Below are positions 48,115-57,490 of a stretch of 64,000 nt of DNA, piece by piece. Positions within the stretch are counted from its first letter, which is position 1, and each line of letters starts with the position of its first letter. The notes under the pieces are model-generated. The model saw nothing but the letters and a program-made list of their open reading frames with translations, was not told the DNA's origin and did no database searches. Source of the DNA: Formosimonas limnophila (GTDB lineage: Bacteria; Pseudomonadota; Gammaproteobacteria; Burkholderiales; Burkholderiaceae). The position numbers and the translations under genes are program-made. The DNA lies in assembly GCF_014652675.1 (NCBI RefSeq), contig NZ_BMZG01000006.1, positions 21,305 to 85,304 of the forward strand. The letters run 5' to 3'.

Positions 48115-50751
48115 TCACCACACGCTCATCCCCACATTAAAATACCGCGATTCAGGGTGTGAGAAATAGAACCCTGACACGGATGAAGCAGGCCACATAG
48201 CGAGGCTCTCCGTTAAACTCATACCAATGTCACTGGCTTTCAGAACTCTGAATAAATCGGTCTTGATGGTGTGCTCAGGGCAGGCTGGGTAGCCTGGTGC
48301 TGGGCGAATACCGCGGTATTTTTCTTTAATCAGCTCGTGTGCAGTGAGTGACTCATCTGGTGCATAGCCCCAGTCATCTTTGCGCACTTTCTCGTGCAAA
48401 TATTCGGCAAACGCTTCGACGAGGCGATCAGCCAAGGCTTTGAACATAATCGAGCCGTAGTCATCCATTTGCGCGTCCATCTGCGCCAAACGGTCTTCCA
48501 TACCTAAGCCTGCGGTCACGGCAAACATGCCGATGTAGTCATTCGCGCCACCTGCTGGTGCGATGTAGTCGGCCAATGACATATTGGGTCTTGGTACGTC
48601 GTCTATCACGGGTTTTTCGGTCAGTTGACGCGCAGGATTCCAACGCAGTAGTTCGGTAGTTTTGTCCTCGTTGTACAGCACAATCGTGTCGTCATCGACG
48701 GTGGCAGCATGATACAAACCATAAGCGCCTTTGGCGGTCAGCCATTTCTCAGCAATGATTTTATCGAGCATGGCTTGTGCGTCGGCGAGCACTTGGCGGG
48801 CTTGTTCACCGACCGCAGCATCATCCAAAATCGCAGGGTACGCACCCGCCAAATCCCACACTTGGAAAAACGGCGCCCAGTCGATGTATGGCACGAGTTT
48901 GGCAACATCCATCTCTTCAATCACTTGCAAGCCGAGTTTACGTGGTACAGGTGGCGTGTAATTAGCCCAGTCGGTTTTAAATTTATTCGCACGCGCGGCT
49001 TCGGGTGAAATCTGCACTTGGCCTTTTTTGTTCGCGTGTTGTTGGCGTACGCGCTCGTACTCGGCATTGTGTTTTGCCAAAAACTCATCGCGTGTATTCG
49101 GCGAGAGCAGTTGTTGCAATACCGTCACTGAGCGTGATGCATCAGGAACCCAAACCACAGGGCCATCGTAGTTCGGTGCGATTTTGACCGCCGTGTGCAC
49201 GCGTGACGTCGTCGCGCCACCGATGAGCAATGGCGTTTTGCGTTCGCGGAAATACGCATCGCGCTGCATCTCAGCGGCGACATATGCCATTTCTTCAAGT
49301 GATGGTGTAATCAAGCCCGATAAGCCAATCACGTCGGCGTCGACTTCCTTGGCTTTGGCCAAAATCTGCGTACACGGCACCATCACGCCCATGTTTTCAA
49401 CGTCAAAATTATTACACTGCAAGACCACTGTCACAATGTTTTTGCCAATGTCATGCACGTCGCCTTTGACCGTCGCCATCACCACGTTTGCTTGTGATTT
49501 AGACGCGTCGGCAAAGCCCGCCGCGATGCGGTCGGCTTTTTCTTGCTCGATGAATGGAATCAAGTGCGCGACGGCTTGCTTCATCACACGCGCAGATTTG
49601 ACCACCTGCGGCAAAAACATTTTGCCCGCGCCAAATAAATCACCAACGACATTCATGCCGTCCATCAACGGACCTTCAATCACATGAATCGGGCGTTCGG
49701 CTTGTTGGCGTGCTTCTTCGGTGTCTGCGTCAATGAATTGAGTGAAGCCATTGACCAATGCATGGCTCAGACGTGCGTTGACGTCTTGCTCGCGCCACGT
49801 GAGATTTTCTTCTTTCTTGATGCCATCGCCTTTGTACTGGTCGGCAATTTCGAGTAATCGTTCTGTCGCATCTTCACGGCGATTGAGCACCACGTCCTCA
49901 ACGCGCTCGCGCAGCTCAGGATTAAGGTTTTCGTACACGCCAAGCATCCCCGCATTGACAATGCCCATGTCCATCCCTGCTTGGATGGCGTGGTAGAGAA
50001 ACACCGTGTGAATTGCCTCGCGTACAGGCTCGTTGCCACGGAACGAAAACGACACATTCGACACGCCACCACTGACCAATGCGAATGGTAAATTTTCTTT
50101 GATCCAACGCGTCGCGTTGATGAAATCCACCGCGTAGTTGTTGTGCTCCTCAATCCCCGTCGCAATCGCAAAGATGTTCGGGTCAAAAATAATGTCATCG
50201 GCAGGGAAGCCCACTTTGTTGACCAGCACATCATACGAGCGTTGGCAAATCTCAATCTTGCGCTCAAACGTATCGGCCTGACCTTGTTCATCAAACGCCA
50301 TCACCACCGTCGCCGCGCCGTAGCGCATGATTTTGCGTGCCTGCTCGATGAAGGGTGCTTCGCCTTCTTTGAGCGAAATCGAGTTCACCACAGCCTTGCC
50401 CTGCACACATTGCAAACCCGCCTCGATGACCTCCCACTTCGACGAGTCAATCATCATCGGCACACGCGAAATATCAGGCTCCGACGCAATCAGATTCAAA
50501 AAGCGCACCATCGCTGCCTTTGAGTCCAGCATCGCCTCATCCATATTGATGTCAATCACCTGCGCCCCGTTCTCCACCTGCTGCCGCGCAACGGACAACG
50601 CCTCGTCAAACTGACCATTGAGAATCATACGGGCAAACGCCTTAGACCCCGTCACGTTGGTGCGCTCACCGACGTTGACAAATAAACTATCGTTGCCAAC
50701 GACGAAAGGCTCAAGACCAGAGAGGCGGAGGTTGCGTTTGAGTGTGTTCAT
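48115..50751 (-). CDS. metH: Methionine synthase, large C-terminal half (folate, cobalamin and reactivation domains)
   Basis: 878 residues. In order: pterin-binding domain ([11 protein letters not shown] near residue 26), cobalamin cap and binding domain (D-V-H-D-I-G-K-N with the Co-ligand His, then G-L-S-G-L), and the SAM reactivation domain ([12 protein letters not shown] near the end). The homocysteine domain is missing and is encoded separately at 54494-55540; 878 + 348 equals about one full E. coli MetH (1227). With that half it methylates homocysteine. No cobalamin riboswitch was seen; the leader carries a paired inverted repeat. Confidence 0.97.
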   Translation of the reverse strand: MNTLKRNLRLSGLEPFVVGNDSLFVNVGERTNVTGSKAFARMILNGQFDEALSVARQQVENGAQVIDINMDEAMLDSKAAMVRFLNLIASEPDISRVPMMIDSSKWEVIEAGLQCVQGKAVVNSISLKEGEAPFIEQARKIMRYGAATVVMAFDEQGQADTFERKIEICQRSYDVLVNKVGFPADDIIFDPNIFAIATGIEEHNNYAVDFINATRWIKENLPFALVSGGVSNVSFSFRGNEPVREAIHTVFLYHAIQAGMDMGIVNAGMLGVYENLNPELRERVEDVVLNRREDATERLLEIADQYKGDGIKKEENLTWREQDVNARLSHALVNGFTQFIDADTEEARQQAERPIHVIEGPLMDGMNVVGDLFGAGKMFLPQVVKSARVMKQAVAHLIPFIEQEKADRIAAGFADASKSQANVVMATVKGDVHDIGKNIVTVVLQCNNFDVENMGVMVPCTQILAKAKEVDADVIGLSGLITPSLEEMAYVAAEMQRDAYFRERKTPLLIGGATTSRVHTAVKIAPNYDGPVVWVPDASRSVTVLQQLLSPNTRDEFLAKHNAEYERVRQQHANKKGQVQISPEAARANKFKTDWANYTPPVPRKLGLQVIEEMDVAKLVPYIDWAPFFQVWDLAGAYPAILDDAAVGEQARQVLADAQAMLDKIIAEKWLTAKGAYGLYHAATVDDDTIVLYNEDKTTELLRWNPARQLTEKPVIDDVPRPNMSLADYIAPAGGANDYIGMFAVTAGLGMEDRLAQMDAQMDDYGSIMFKALADRLVEAFAEYLHEKVRKDDWGYAPDESLTAHELIKEKYRGIRPAPGYPACPEHTIKTDLFRVLKASDIGMSLTESLAMWPASSVSGFYFSHPESRYFNVGMSVW

Positions 50752-50789
50752 AAAATTTTTAGTTAATCAGTTTTGTAGTGTCATAAGCG

Positions 50790-50866
50790 TTTTTTGCGCA
50801 TTACACCGAAGAATGTAGCATTATCCTGTTTTAAAACATGCGGCGCAATGCGCTGCGTTTATTGTT
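50790..50866 (-). repeat. Paired inverted-repeat element in the metH leader (copy 2)
   Basis: Arms GCGCATTACACCG (50796-50808) and CGGCGCAATGCGC (50841-50853) match as an inverted repeat at 11 of 13 positions with 32 bases between. The inner arm is 45 bases before the metH start. The same arms and flanks occur upstream of pheA. The right end overlaps the last codons of the neighbouring membrane gene. Confidence 0.65.
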
Positions 50867-51725
50867 TGCCACGGCTCTTGTTTTCAGTTTTATACTTTTG
50901 TTTGAAATTCATTAAGGCAATTTTTATGCTGTTTTTATCGCTCATTTCATATTGTTTAAATTCTTTAGTCCATAATGTAAGTTGGTTGTAACTTATATTG
51001 AGATAGATAATTGTCTGTTCTTTTATGATTTTTTGTGTATTTTCGCTGAACCTTGAAAACATGATTTTTATGAAGAAATTTTCATAAATAACGTATAAGC
51101 CAAGGAAGTAAATAAAGGGCAAAATGCTAAACGACAATAATGGAATAACAAAAAAATCTTTCATAATCTGTAATAGATTTAGATTATTACTGTTGATAAG
51201 AACTAAATAAAGTGCATGAAGAAATAAAAATATGACATATGAAGTTAAAACCCACTCTAACAAGATAGCAACTTGTCGGTGTTCTTGATTATGCTTCGAC
51301 ATTACTAACATCATTGATAAGATTGCAATGATAGGCATTAGTATCAATTCAACCCAAAAATCAAAGACAAATAAATGAATGAAAAATTCAATTAAAACAA
51401 TAATTTTCAACTGACTGATGGCGAATTGTGTGAAAAATTTCTCTTCTTCAATTTTATTGAGGTTGAAGAAAACAGATAAAGCCGTAGAAAAGAACCAAAA
51501 AATAGTTGCTGTTAATTGTGAGTTTGACCAAATATCTAAAGCAAATAAGATAGAGATAGATGTCATGCAATAACAAATTAAGAGAATTATTGGAAGAATA
51601 ACTTTTTTCTGGAAAATTGCGACAAGAACGCCTCTTGTACTTTCCCGTACTTCTTTACGGAATGATACCCAAATAAAAAATATCAGCATCCAAAAAATTA
51701 GTGCAAATTCACGATGGTTCGGCAT
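50859..51725 (-). CDS. AT-rich multi-pass membrane protein of unknown function
   Basis: 288 residues with about seven to eight hydrophobic segments and a basic, polar C-terminal tail of about 70 residues. Rich in Ile, Leu, Phe and Asn; the codons are strongly AT-ending, unlike the genes on both sides. No family was recognised. It lies 11 bp after the EamA transporter gene and 107 bp before metH on the same strand. The composition suggests horizontal acquisition. Confidence 0.7.
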   Translation of the reverse strand: MPNHREFALIFWMLIFFIWVSFRKEVRESTRGVLVAIFQKKVILPIILLICYCMTSISILFALDIWSNSQLTATIFWFFSTALSVFFNLNKIEEEKFFTQFAISQLKIIVLIEFFIHLFVFDFWVELILMPIIAILSMMLVMSKHNQEHRQVAILLEWVLTSYVIFLFLHALYLVLINSNNLNLLQIMKDFFVIPLLSFSILPFIYFLGLYVIYENFFIKIMFSRFSENTQKIIKEQTIIYLNISYNQLTLWTKEFKQYEMSDKNSIKIALMNFKQKYKTENKSRGKQ

Positions 51726-51736
51726 TGCTCATAGTC

Positions 51737-52618
51737 CTATGCTATCGAAGCCAAAATCTGCACCCCATAAAACAACCACACAATCGCCGCAATCGCGAGC
51801 ACGATGCCGATGGCGTTGATGCGGGAGATTTTTTCGCGGAATGCGTATGCGCCGACCAAAGTGCCGAGCGTAATCACGCCGATGTTCATGCCCGCAAACA
51901 CCAAAGTGGGGTTGGTGCTGTAGAGCTGATGAGCGCGGATGTAGAACCAGATATTACCGAAGTTGAGTGCGCCCAAAACCACGCCTGCGAGTAAGCTGCG
52001 TAGTGTCCATCGTGTGCGTTTGATGAGCAGGTAGGTGAAGATAATCACGCCTGATAATACAAATGCGGCGAATAGATTGGTGCCGGTTGAGCTCCCCGTT
52101 TTGGCGACTTGCTTAAGCAATATGTCAATCACGCCGTAGCCAAGCCAGACGGCGAGTAAGCTGGTGACCAATTGTGCCTTCGTGCCTTGCGCAGATGCGC
52201 TACGCCCTGAGTTGGACTTGAACACCAAACACAGTAATGCGGCAAATGCCAAAGCCAAACCCACCGCGCGGGTGGACGTGAGGACTTCACCAAAAATCGT
52301 GAACGATGCCAAAATCGGGATGAACAACGCCAAGCGTTGCGCCGCGTCGGATTTGACAATGCCTGCATAACGCACGGCGTTGGACATGAAAATAAACACG
52401 ACGGGCAATAAGACGCCGAGAGCGGAAAATAGCGCAATCGAGGTTTCATCGGTTTTGAGTGATTCGAGTTTGGGGCTTAACAAAAACCACGTCAGTGTGC
52501 TGGCGACGACGTAGTTCATGGCGATGGATTGCTCAATCTGAATCTGTTGGCTGCGTGCGAGTTTTAGAAACACCGAAACGGTGACGCTGCATAAAATGGC
52601 TAAGGCTAAGTAAGTCAT
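51737..52618 (-). CDS. EamA/DMT-family transporter
   Basis: 293 residues with ten predicted helices in two repeats of five, the drug/metabolite transporter layout. The second half begins after a short Ser/Ala-rich linker near residue 145. Members export amino acids, metabolites or drugs; no substrate can be named. It lies between the DUF4377 lipoprotein gene (13 bp upstream) and the AT-rich membrane gene, within the interval that splits metH. Confidence 0.85.
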   Translation of the reverse strand: MTYLALAILCSVTVSVFLKLARSQQIQIEQSIAMNYVVASTLTWFLLSPKLESLKTDETSIALFSALGVLLPVVFIFMSNAVRYAGIVKSDAAQRLALFIPILASFTIFGEVLTSTRAVGLALAFAALLCLVFKSNSGRSASAQGTKAQLVTSLLAVWLGYGVIDILLKQVAKTGSSTGTNLFAAFVLSGVIIFTYLLIKRTRWTLRSLLAGVVLGALNFGNIWFYIRAHQLYSTNPTLVFAGMNIGVITLGTLVGAYAFREKISRINAIGIVLAIAAIVWLFYGVQILASIA

Positions 52619-52631
52619 GAAAATTTTTCTA

Positions 52632-52970
52632 TTAATTTTTAGCTGTTTTGCTTAATAACTTGACCAAGCGATAGCGTATGGATGAACCATCGGCGGGCGG
52701 GTTCGCGACAGTTGTGCTTTCTACCTCAATACGGTATTCAAAGCCTTCGACATAATCAAAGTCCTCAATGTTGCTGTAAAAAAATGTCGGTTCGCTGTTG
52801 GGTTGGGTGTGGTCTCGAATCAGCAAACATTTCATCGGTGCAACACCGACACAGTCGGCGCGCTTAGGTGCGACAGTCCATGTGCTGACATTCGTCGCTG
52901 GTTTAGATAGGTGGCTGCAAGCGGCTAATAAAGCAGCAATGGCTGCGCAGAGGATCTTGTTGCGTCGCAT
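52632..52970 (-). CDS. DUF4377 lipoprotein
   Basis: 112 residues. The signal peptide ends with a lipobox L-L-A-A-C near residue 18, so it is probably a lipoprotein. W-T-V-A-P-K-R-A-D-C-V-G-V-A-P-M-K-C-L-L-I-R and the later G-F-E-Y-R-I-E-V...N-P-P-A-D-G-S-S fit the DUF4377 pattern seen in META-domain-associated lipoproteins. The function is unknown. Confidence 0.8.
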   Translation of the reverse strand: MRRNKILCAAIAALLAACSHLSKPATNVSTWTVAPKRADCVGVAPMKCLLIRDHTQPNSEPTFFYSNIEDFDYVEGFEYRIEVESTTVANPPADGSSIRYRLVKLLSKTAKN

Positions 52971-53003
52971 GAGGTGCCTTTGTTCAATGGTGGATTATGT
53001 GGT

Positions 53004-54449
53004 TTAAGCGGAGCCGTTTTTGAGCGTTTTTTGCAGTGCTTTGGCGGCGTTTAATCCACTGATGTGCGCGCCATGCACTGTGCCTGGATAGAGGCTACTG
53101 CACGCTTCACCCGCCCAAAAAATCCGCTGGTTGATGGGTTGACTCAGTGACTCTCGGTCGTCATTACTGCTGCCCGTCGCGTTGAATGAGTACGAACCAT
53201 AAGCAAATGGGTCTTGTGACCAGCGGGTGAATTGGTGGGCGACTGGCTCGGGCACGCTGCTGCCAAACATATCGCGTAGCGCATCCATTGCTTCAGCTTT
53301 GATTTGTGCATCGCTCCATTGCTCCATCGTGCGGGCGCGTTTGGCGGCGGAGAAGCCTAGTAAAACGGGCGTGTCGTTGACTTTGGCAAAGCTGACCCAC
53401 TCGGTCCAGCGGCCTTTGTCTGTGTGCAGATACTCATGCCAGTCAAATGACTTGTCCCAAAATACTTTGTCAAAGCGTAAAAAATGCTTGTTCAATAAAC
53501 CCATACCGAGCTTGGCAATCGCGTCGCGTTTATCGTCGGGTAAGGTTGGGGTAAATTGCACCACGTTTTTTTTCAGCACACCCAGCGGCAAGCTGACAAT
53601 CACGTGTGTGCCTGTGAATGTATTGCGCGTGGTTGTGACCGTGACTTGCTGGGCGTTGGTGTAATCAATCCGCTCGACAATTTCACCCGTGCGAATGTCT
53701 AAACCATTCGCCAAACCATCGCTGATTTGGTTGTAGCCTTTGGGGAACAATACGTCTTCACCCTCAAAGGTCTCGTTGTCCTCCATCGTCCAAGCTGATA
53801 GCTCATCGGCTTCGCCCGAGTACTCTTGCTCGTAAGTTGAGTTGAGATAAAAGTTCAACTGCGCCATGCCGTTCGCACTCATGCGCTTATTTGCTAACTC
53901 TTGATTCACTGCTTGTTGCAATGATAGATCGGTGTTTGATTGCGCGGCGAATTTCAACGCCCGATTCACCAGTGCCTCCATGCTGTCTGCTTGTGTATCG
54001 GTCACGCCTGCCGCTTTGAGCGGCGCGGCGATGTGCAGTCGTGCGCTGTCGTAGTCGGTGGCGACGCGCTCAGCACGATAGCGGTTGGCGAGTTGGGTAA
54101 TGGGGTTGTTGCGCGTGCCATGTATCCACGACGCGCCCAAATCCATGGGCAAATCCGACCAAGTATGTGATGTGTGTAAACGTCCGCCGATGCGACTGCG
54201 TCCCTCGATGACAGTCACGCGCACACCTGTATCGTGCAGCTCACGCGCGGCGGTTAAGCCGGCCATGCCAGCGCCGATGACGAGCACGTGCGTTTCGTTG
54301 TTTTGGCTGACATTTTGTGTCGGTTTGGCCATACTGTCCGTGCAGGCAGATAAATACAGCGCACCTAAAGCACTACTGCCCACAGTGGCGGCAGTACCGA
54401 TGTGGGCGACTTGGCTTAAAAATTGGCGTCGATTGGTGGCTTTGCTCAT
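53004..54449 (-). CDS. Flavin monoamine oxidase family protein with Tat signal
   Basis: 481 residues. The N-terminus carries a twin-arginine motif (N-R-R-Q-F-L) followed by a hydrophobic stretch ending L-S-A-C, so it is exported folded and may be lipidated. The FAD motif V-I-G-A-G-M-A-G-L-T-A-A-R-E-L and I-G-G-R-L are clear, as is the C-terminal F-W-A-G-E-A. It should oxidise an amine or polyamine with O2, or a related electron acceptor; substrate unknown. It lies 44 bp after the small metH half and upstream of the DUF4377 gene. Confidence 0.88.
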   Translation of the reverse strand: MSKATNRRQFLSQVAHIGTAATVGSSALGALYLSACTDSMAKPTQNVSQNNETHVLVIGAGMAGLTAARELHDTGVRVTVIEGRSRIGGRLHTSHTWSDLPMDLGASWIHGTRNNPITQLANRYRAERVATDYDSARLHIAAPLKAAGVTDTQADSMEALVNRALKFAAQSNTDLSLQQAVNQELANKRMSANGMAQLNFYLNSTYEQEYSGEADELSAWTMEDNETFEGEDVLFPKGYNQISDGLANGLDIRTGEIVERIDYTNAQQVTVTTTRNTFTGTHVIVSLPLGVLKKNVVQFTPTLPDDKRDAIAKLGMGLLNKHFLRFDKVFWDKSFDWHEYLHTDKGRWTEWVSFAKVNDTPVLLGFSAAKRARTMEQWSDAQIKAEAMDALRDMFGSSVPEPVAHQFTRWSQDPFAYGSYSFNATGSSNDDRESLSQPINQRIFWAGEACSSLYPGTVHGAHISGLNAAKALQKTLKNGSA

Positions 54450-54493
54450 GGTGTTTTAGATGAAAAATGCACGGTGGTGTGTGTTGATAGGGA

Positions 54494-55540
54494 TTAGTGA
54501 TGGCAGTGTTCGTGCGGCAAAGCACGCGGCGTCTGATCCGATACCGCTTGCGCAATTGCAGCAATATGATCAGGCGTCGTGCCGCAGCAGCCGCCGACCA
54601 AGTTGACCAAGCCCGATTGTGCAAAATCTTTTAAATAGCCTGCGGTAATCAGCGGGGTTTCGTCAAAACCTGTGTCACTCATCGGGTTGGGCAAGCCAGC
54701 GTTCGGGTAGCACGAAATTGCGCAGTCACAGATTTTAGCCAACTCGGCGATGTACGGGCGCATAAGCTCAGCACCGAGGGCGCAGTTCAAACCAAACAAC
54801 AATGGCTTGGCGTGGCGCAGACTGTACCAAAACGCCTCAACGGTTTGCCCAGATAAAATACGACCCGATGCGTCGGTGACTGTGCCCGAAATCATGACGG
54901 GAATGCGCTCGTCTGTGTTTTCAAATAATTCTTCGAGAGCAAACAATGCGGCTTTGGCGTTGAGTGTGTCAAAAATCGTTTCGACGAGAAACACGTCAAC
55001 ACCACCGTTGAGCAACGCCTCGGCTTGCTCGTAGTAAGCAACGCGCAGTTGTTCAAACGAGACATTGCGCTCACCTGGGTCATTGACGTTCGGCGAAATG
55101 CTCGCGGTTTTCGGCGTTGGGCCAATCGCCCCTGCTACAAAGCGCGGCTTGTCGGGCGCGCTGTATTTGTCACACGCGGCGCGCGCGAGTTGGGCAGCAA
55201 CGAGATTCATCTCTGCCGCCAACTCGCCCATTTCGTAATCGTCTTGTGCGACCGTGGTCGCCCCAAAGGTATTGGTTTCGATGATGTCTGCGCCTGCTTC
55301 GAGATATTGCTCATGAATCGCGCTGATGACGTCGGGGCGCGTGAGCAGGAGCAGCTCGTTATTGCCCTTCACGTCGATGTGGTGCTGGCTGAAACGCTCA
55401 CCGCGATAATCGGCTTCGGTCAATTTGTATCGTTGAATCATCGTCCCCATCGCACCGTCGAGCACGACGATGCGCTGCTTGAGAATTTCGGGGAGGTTTG
55501 CGGCGCGTGTGTAGTGTCTGTCTTGCATGATGGCTCTCAT
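54494..55540 (-). CDS. metH: Methionine synthase, homocysteine-binding N-terminal half
   Basis: 348 residues. It is the Hcy S-methyltransferase barrel: V-L-D-G-A-M-G-T-M near residue 27, G-L-N-C-A-L-G with the first zinc Cys, and V-G-G-C-C-G-T-T with the other two. It supplies the homocysteine site missing from the protein at 48115-50751. The ATG at 55528, preceded by GAGAG, is an equally good start. A split MetH is known in Burkholderiales; here four genes lie between the halves. Confidence 0.95.
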   Translation of the reverse strand: MRAIMQDRHYTRAANLPEILKQRIVVLDGAMGTMIQRYKLTEADYRGERFSQHHIDVKGNNELLLLTRPDVISAIHEQYLEAGADIIETNTFGATTVAQDDYEMGELAAEMNLVAAQLARAACDKYSAPDKPRFVAGAIGPTPKTASISPNVNDPGERNVSFEQLRVAYYEQAEALLNGGVDVFLVETIFDTLNAKAALFALEELFENTDERIPVMISGTVTDASGRILSGQTVEAFWYSLRHAKPLLFGLNCALGAELMRPYIAELAKICDCAISCYPNAGLPNPMSDTGFDETPLITAGYLKDFAQSGLVNLVGGCCGTTPDHIAAIAQAVSDQTPRALPHEHCHH

Positions 55541-55685
55541 AGTGTGTGGTGGCGATGGTGCACCGTAATTCTACATTGTACCAAAGCTGTCAATGGCGCG
55601 GCAGCTTGCGTCATGAGCGTCTCATAAATGGAGCAAGTTAAAACGATGTGGTTGGTTTGATGGTGTCTGATTGTTATCTGCTTGA

Positions 55686-56045
55686 TTATTTGACGAATCG
55701 GTAGGCTATGAAACCGCCCATGGCGTAGGTCAGCAAATCCTTCACATCAAAGGTAGCACCAAGAACAATCATGGCCAAGCGGTGATGCGCTAAGCCGAGC
55801 AATGTGGGCAGATGAAAGTATTGTAATGTTTCAATCACGCAAGCAAATACAAACACGACAATCGCTACTTTGGCAGGGCTAATGGCAAAAAAGGATTTCA
55901 GGAGTACATACAGCAACACAACCACCAAGAGATCACCAACGAATGGTCGAACAAAGGCATCATGCACAAATCGAGCGATGAGTACTTCAACGACGAAAAT
56001 CAAAACCGCGATGACGAAGTGACGGCGACTAAATGCTAATCTCAT
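55686..56045 (-). CDS. DUF2809 membrane protein
   Basis: 119 residues with four hydrophobic helices. E-V-L-I-A-R-F-V-H-D near residue 20, R-P-F-V-G-D-L-L-V-V and the C-terminal D-L-L-T-Y-A-M-G-G fit DUF2809, a VanZ-like small membrane family of unknown function. It follows the lpt operon but is separated from lptB by a terminator. Confidence 0.82.
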   Translation of the reverse strand: MRLAFSRRHFVIAVLIFVVEVLIARFVHDAFVRPFVGDLLVVVLLYVLLKSFFAISPAKVAIVVFVFACVIETLQYFHLPTLLGLAHHRLAMIVLGATFDVKDLLTYAMGGFIAYRFVK

Positions 56046-56103
56046 GGTTGTTCTGTTTTAAAAATGGTGGAGTCACATCAGCCGTAACCGCTTTAAATGG
56101 TGT

Positions 56104-56133
56104 TAAAGAAAGAGACGCTGTATTCGCGTCTCT
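56104..56133 (-). terminator. Terminator after lptB
   Basis: AGAGACGC pairs with GCGTCTCT around a 7-nt loop; on the minus strand TTCTTT follows. It marks the end of the kdsD-kdsC-lptC-lptA-lptB operon. Confidence 0.8.
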
Positions 56134-56171
56134 GCTGGAATGGTTGGGCTCAAGTATCTGAAGCCTTGAAC

Positions 56172-56921
56172 TTACATGGTGAATGTGTCGCCCAAATAAA
56201 CGCGACGCACCGCTTCATTATCAACGATTTCTTGCGCATTGCCTTGTGCGAGCACGACACCTTCACTAATAATATAAGCGCGGTCACAAATGCCGAGGGT
56301 TTCGCGTACATTGTGGTCGGTAATCAATACGCCGATGCCGCGCTCGACCAGAAAGTAAATGATTTTTTGGATATCACTCACAGCAATTGGGTCAACCCCT
56401 GCAAATGGCTCGTCAAGCAAAACAAAACGTGGACGTGTGGCTAATGTGCGGGCGATTTCGACACGGCGGCGTTCGCCACCAGACAATGAAGGCGCTGGGC
56501 TATGCAGAATGTGGCCGATTTGTAAGTCGGCAACGATGCTGTGAATGTCTTTGTTGATTCGCTCGCGGGTTAAGCGTTTGCCATTTTCATCGTATTGCAA
56601 CTCAAGAACGGCGCGAATGTTTTCTTCGACGGTGAGTTTGCGAAAAATCGATGGCTCTTGTGGCAAGTAGGAGATGCCCAGTGCAGCACGTTTGTGCATG
56701 GGTAAGTGGCGCAAACTCTCGCCATCAATCTGCACATCACCTGCATCAGAGCCAATCAACCCGACCACCATGTAAAAGCACGAGGTTTTGCCTGCGCCAT
56801 TCGGCCCGAGCAGACCGACCACTTCACCACTTTTGACATGAAAAGAGACATCTTTGACGACAGAGCGGGCGCCGTAATGTTTGCGCAGATTCGTGATGGA
56901 GAGTTCGTGGGTGGTGTTCAT
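56172..56921 (-). CDS. lptB: LPS export ABC transporter ATPase LptB
   Basis: 249 residues. Walker A G-P-N-G-A-G-K-T near residue 39, ABC signature L-S-G-G-E-R-R-R and Walker B F-V-L-L-D-E-P-F-A-G-V-D-P are typical of LptB. It powers extraction of LPS from the inner membrane with LptF, LptG and LptC. It follows lptA by 5 bp. rpoN, which often follows lptB, is absent; a terminator and a DUF2809 gene are there instead. Confidence 0.97.
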   Translation of the reverse strand: MNTTHELSITNLRKHYGARSVVKDVSFHVKSGEVVGLLGPNGAGKTSCFYMVVGLIGSDAGDVQIDGESLRHLPMHKRAALGISYLPQEPSIFRKLTVEENIRAVLELQYDENGKRLTRERINKDIHSIVADLQIGHILHSPAPSLSGGERRRVEIARTLATRPRFVLLDEPFAGVDPIAVSDIQKIIYFLVERGIGVLITDHNVRETLGICDRAYIISEGVVLAQGNAQEIVDNEAVRRVYLGDTFTM

Positions 56922-56926
56922 GGTCT

Positions 56927-57475
56927 TTATTTCTGACTGGCGTTTGAGTTCGGGGTGATGATGACTTTGGTGCGACCAGACACGCCTGGTACGGCTTTTG
57001 ACTCGAAGACTTCGGTGAGTTGGTTGTAAACCAATTCGTCACCTTTGATTTCATCAATGAGTTTGCCTGCGGGTGACAAGCGGCGCATGATGGCTTTGCG
57101 ACGCAGATGAATGAGGTTTTGTTTGCCGTCGTAAATCAATTCTTCACCGTAAGCGTCAATCCATTCGTTTGTGCCTTCACGTTGCTGGCGAAAGTGAACT
57201 AGGCCTTTATTGCCACCTTTTGCGGTGGCGTATTGATAACCCTCTGGGTCAACTATAGTCTCTACATTGGCTGCATGAATGACCATCGTGCCTTGTGTGA
57301 GGATGACGTTGCCAGAGAATTGACTTGTTTGCTCGATGTCGGTGTACACCGCGTTGTCCGCTTCAACAACAAATGGTAGGTTTCGGTTGGCTGGGCCTGC
57401 GGCATTAATCCATGTTGGGGCAATCAGTGCGATGAGCGCGAAGCCTGACAGCGTGCGTTTGAGTGTAGTATTCAT
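56927..57475 (-). CDS. lptA: LPS transport periplasmic protein LptA
   Basis: 182 residues with a signal peptide (A-A-G after about 26 residues). The OstA-like beta-jellyroll segments S-G-N-V-I-L-T-Q-G and D-G-K-Q-N-L-I-H-L-R-R-K-A fit LptA, which bridges inner and outer membranes. It lies between lptC (15 bp upstream) and lptB. Confidence 0.95.
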   Translation of the reverse strand: MNTTLKRTLSGFALIALIAPTWINAAGPANRNLPFVVEADNAVYTDIEQTSQFSGNVILTQGTMVIHAANVETIVDPEGYQYATAKGGNKGLVHFRQQREGTNEWIDAYGEELIYDGKQNLIHLRRKAIMRRLSPAGKLIDEIKGDELVYNQLTEVFESKAVPGVSGRTKVIITPNSNASQK

Positions 57476-57490
57476 GTGTCGTGTCCTTGC

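Noticed and set aside
50752..50858. Possible cobalamin or SAM riboswitch before metH
   Set aside because: No B12-box or SAM-riboswitch core is visible; the leader holds only the paired inverted repeat.
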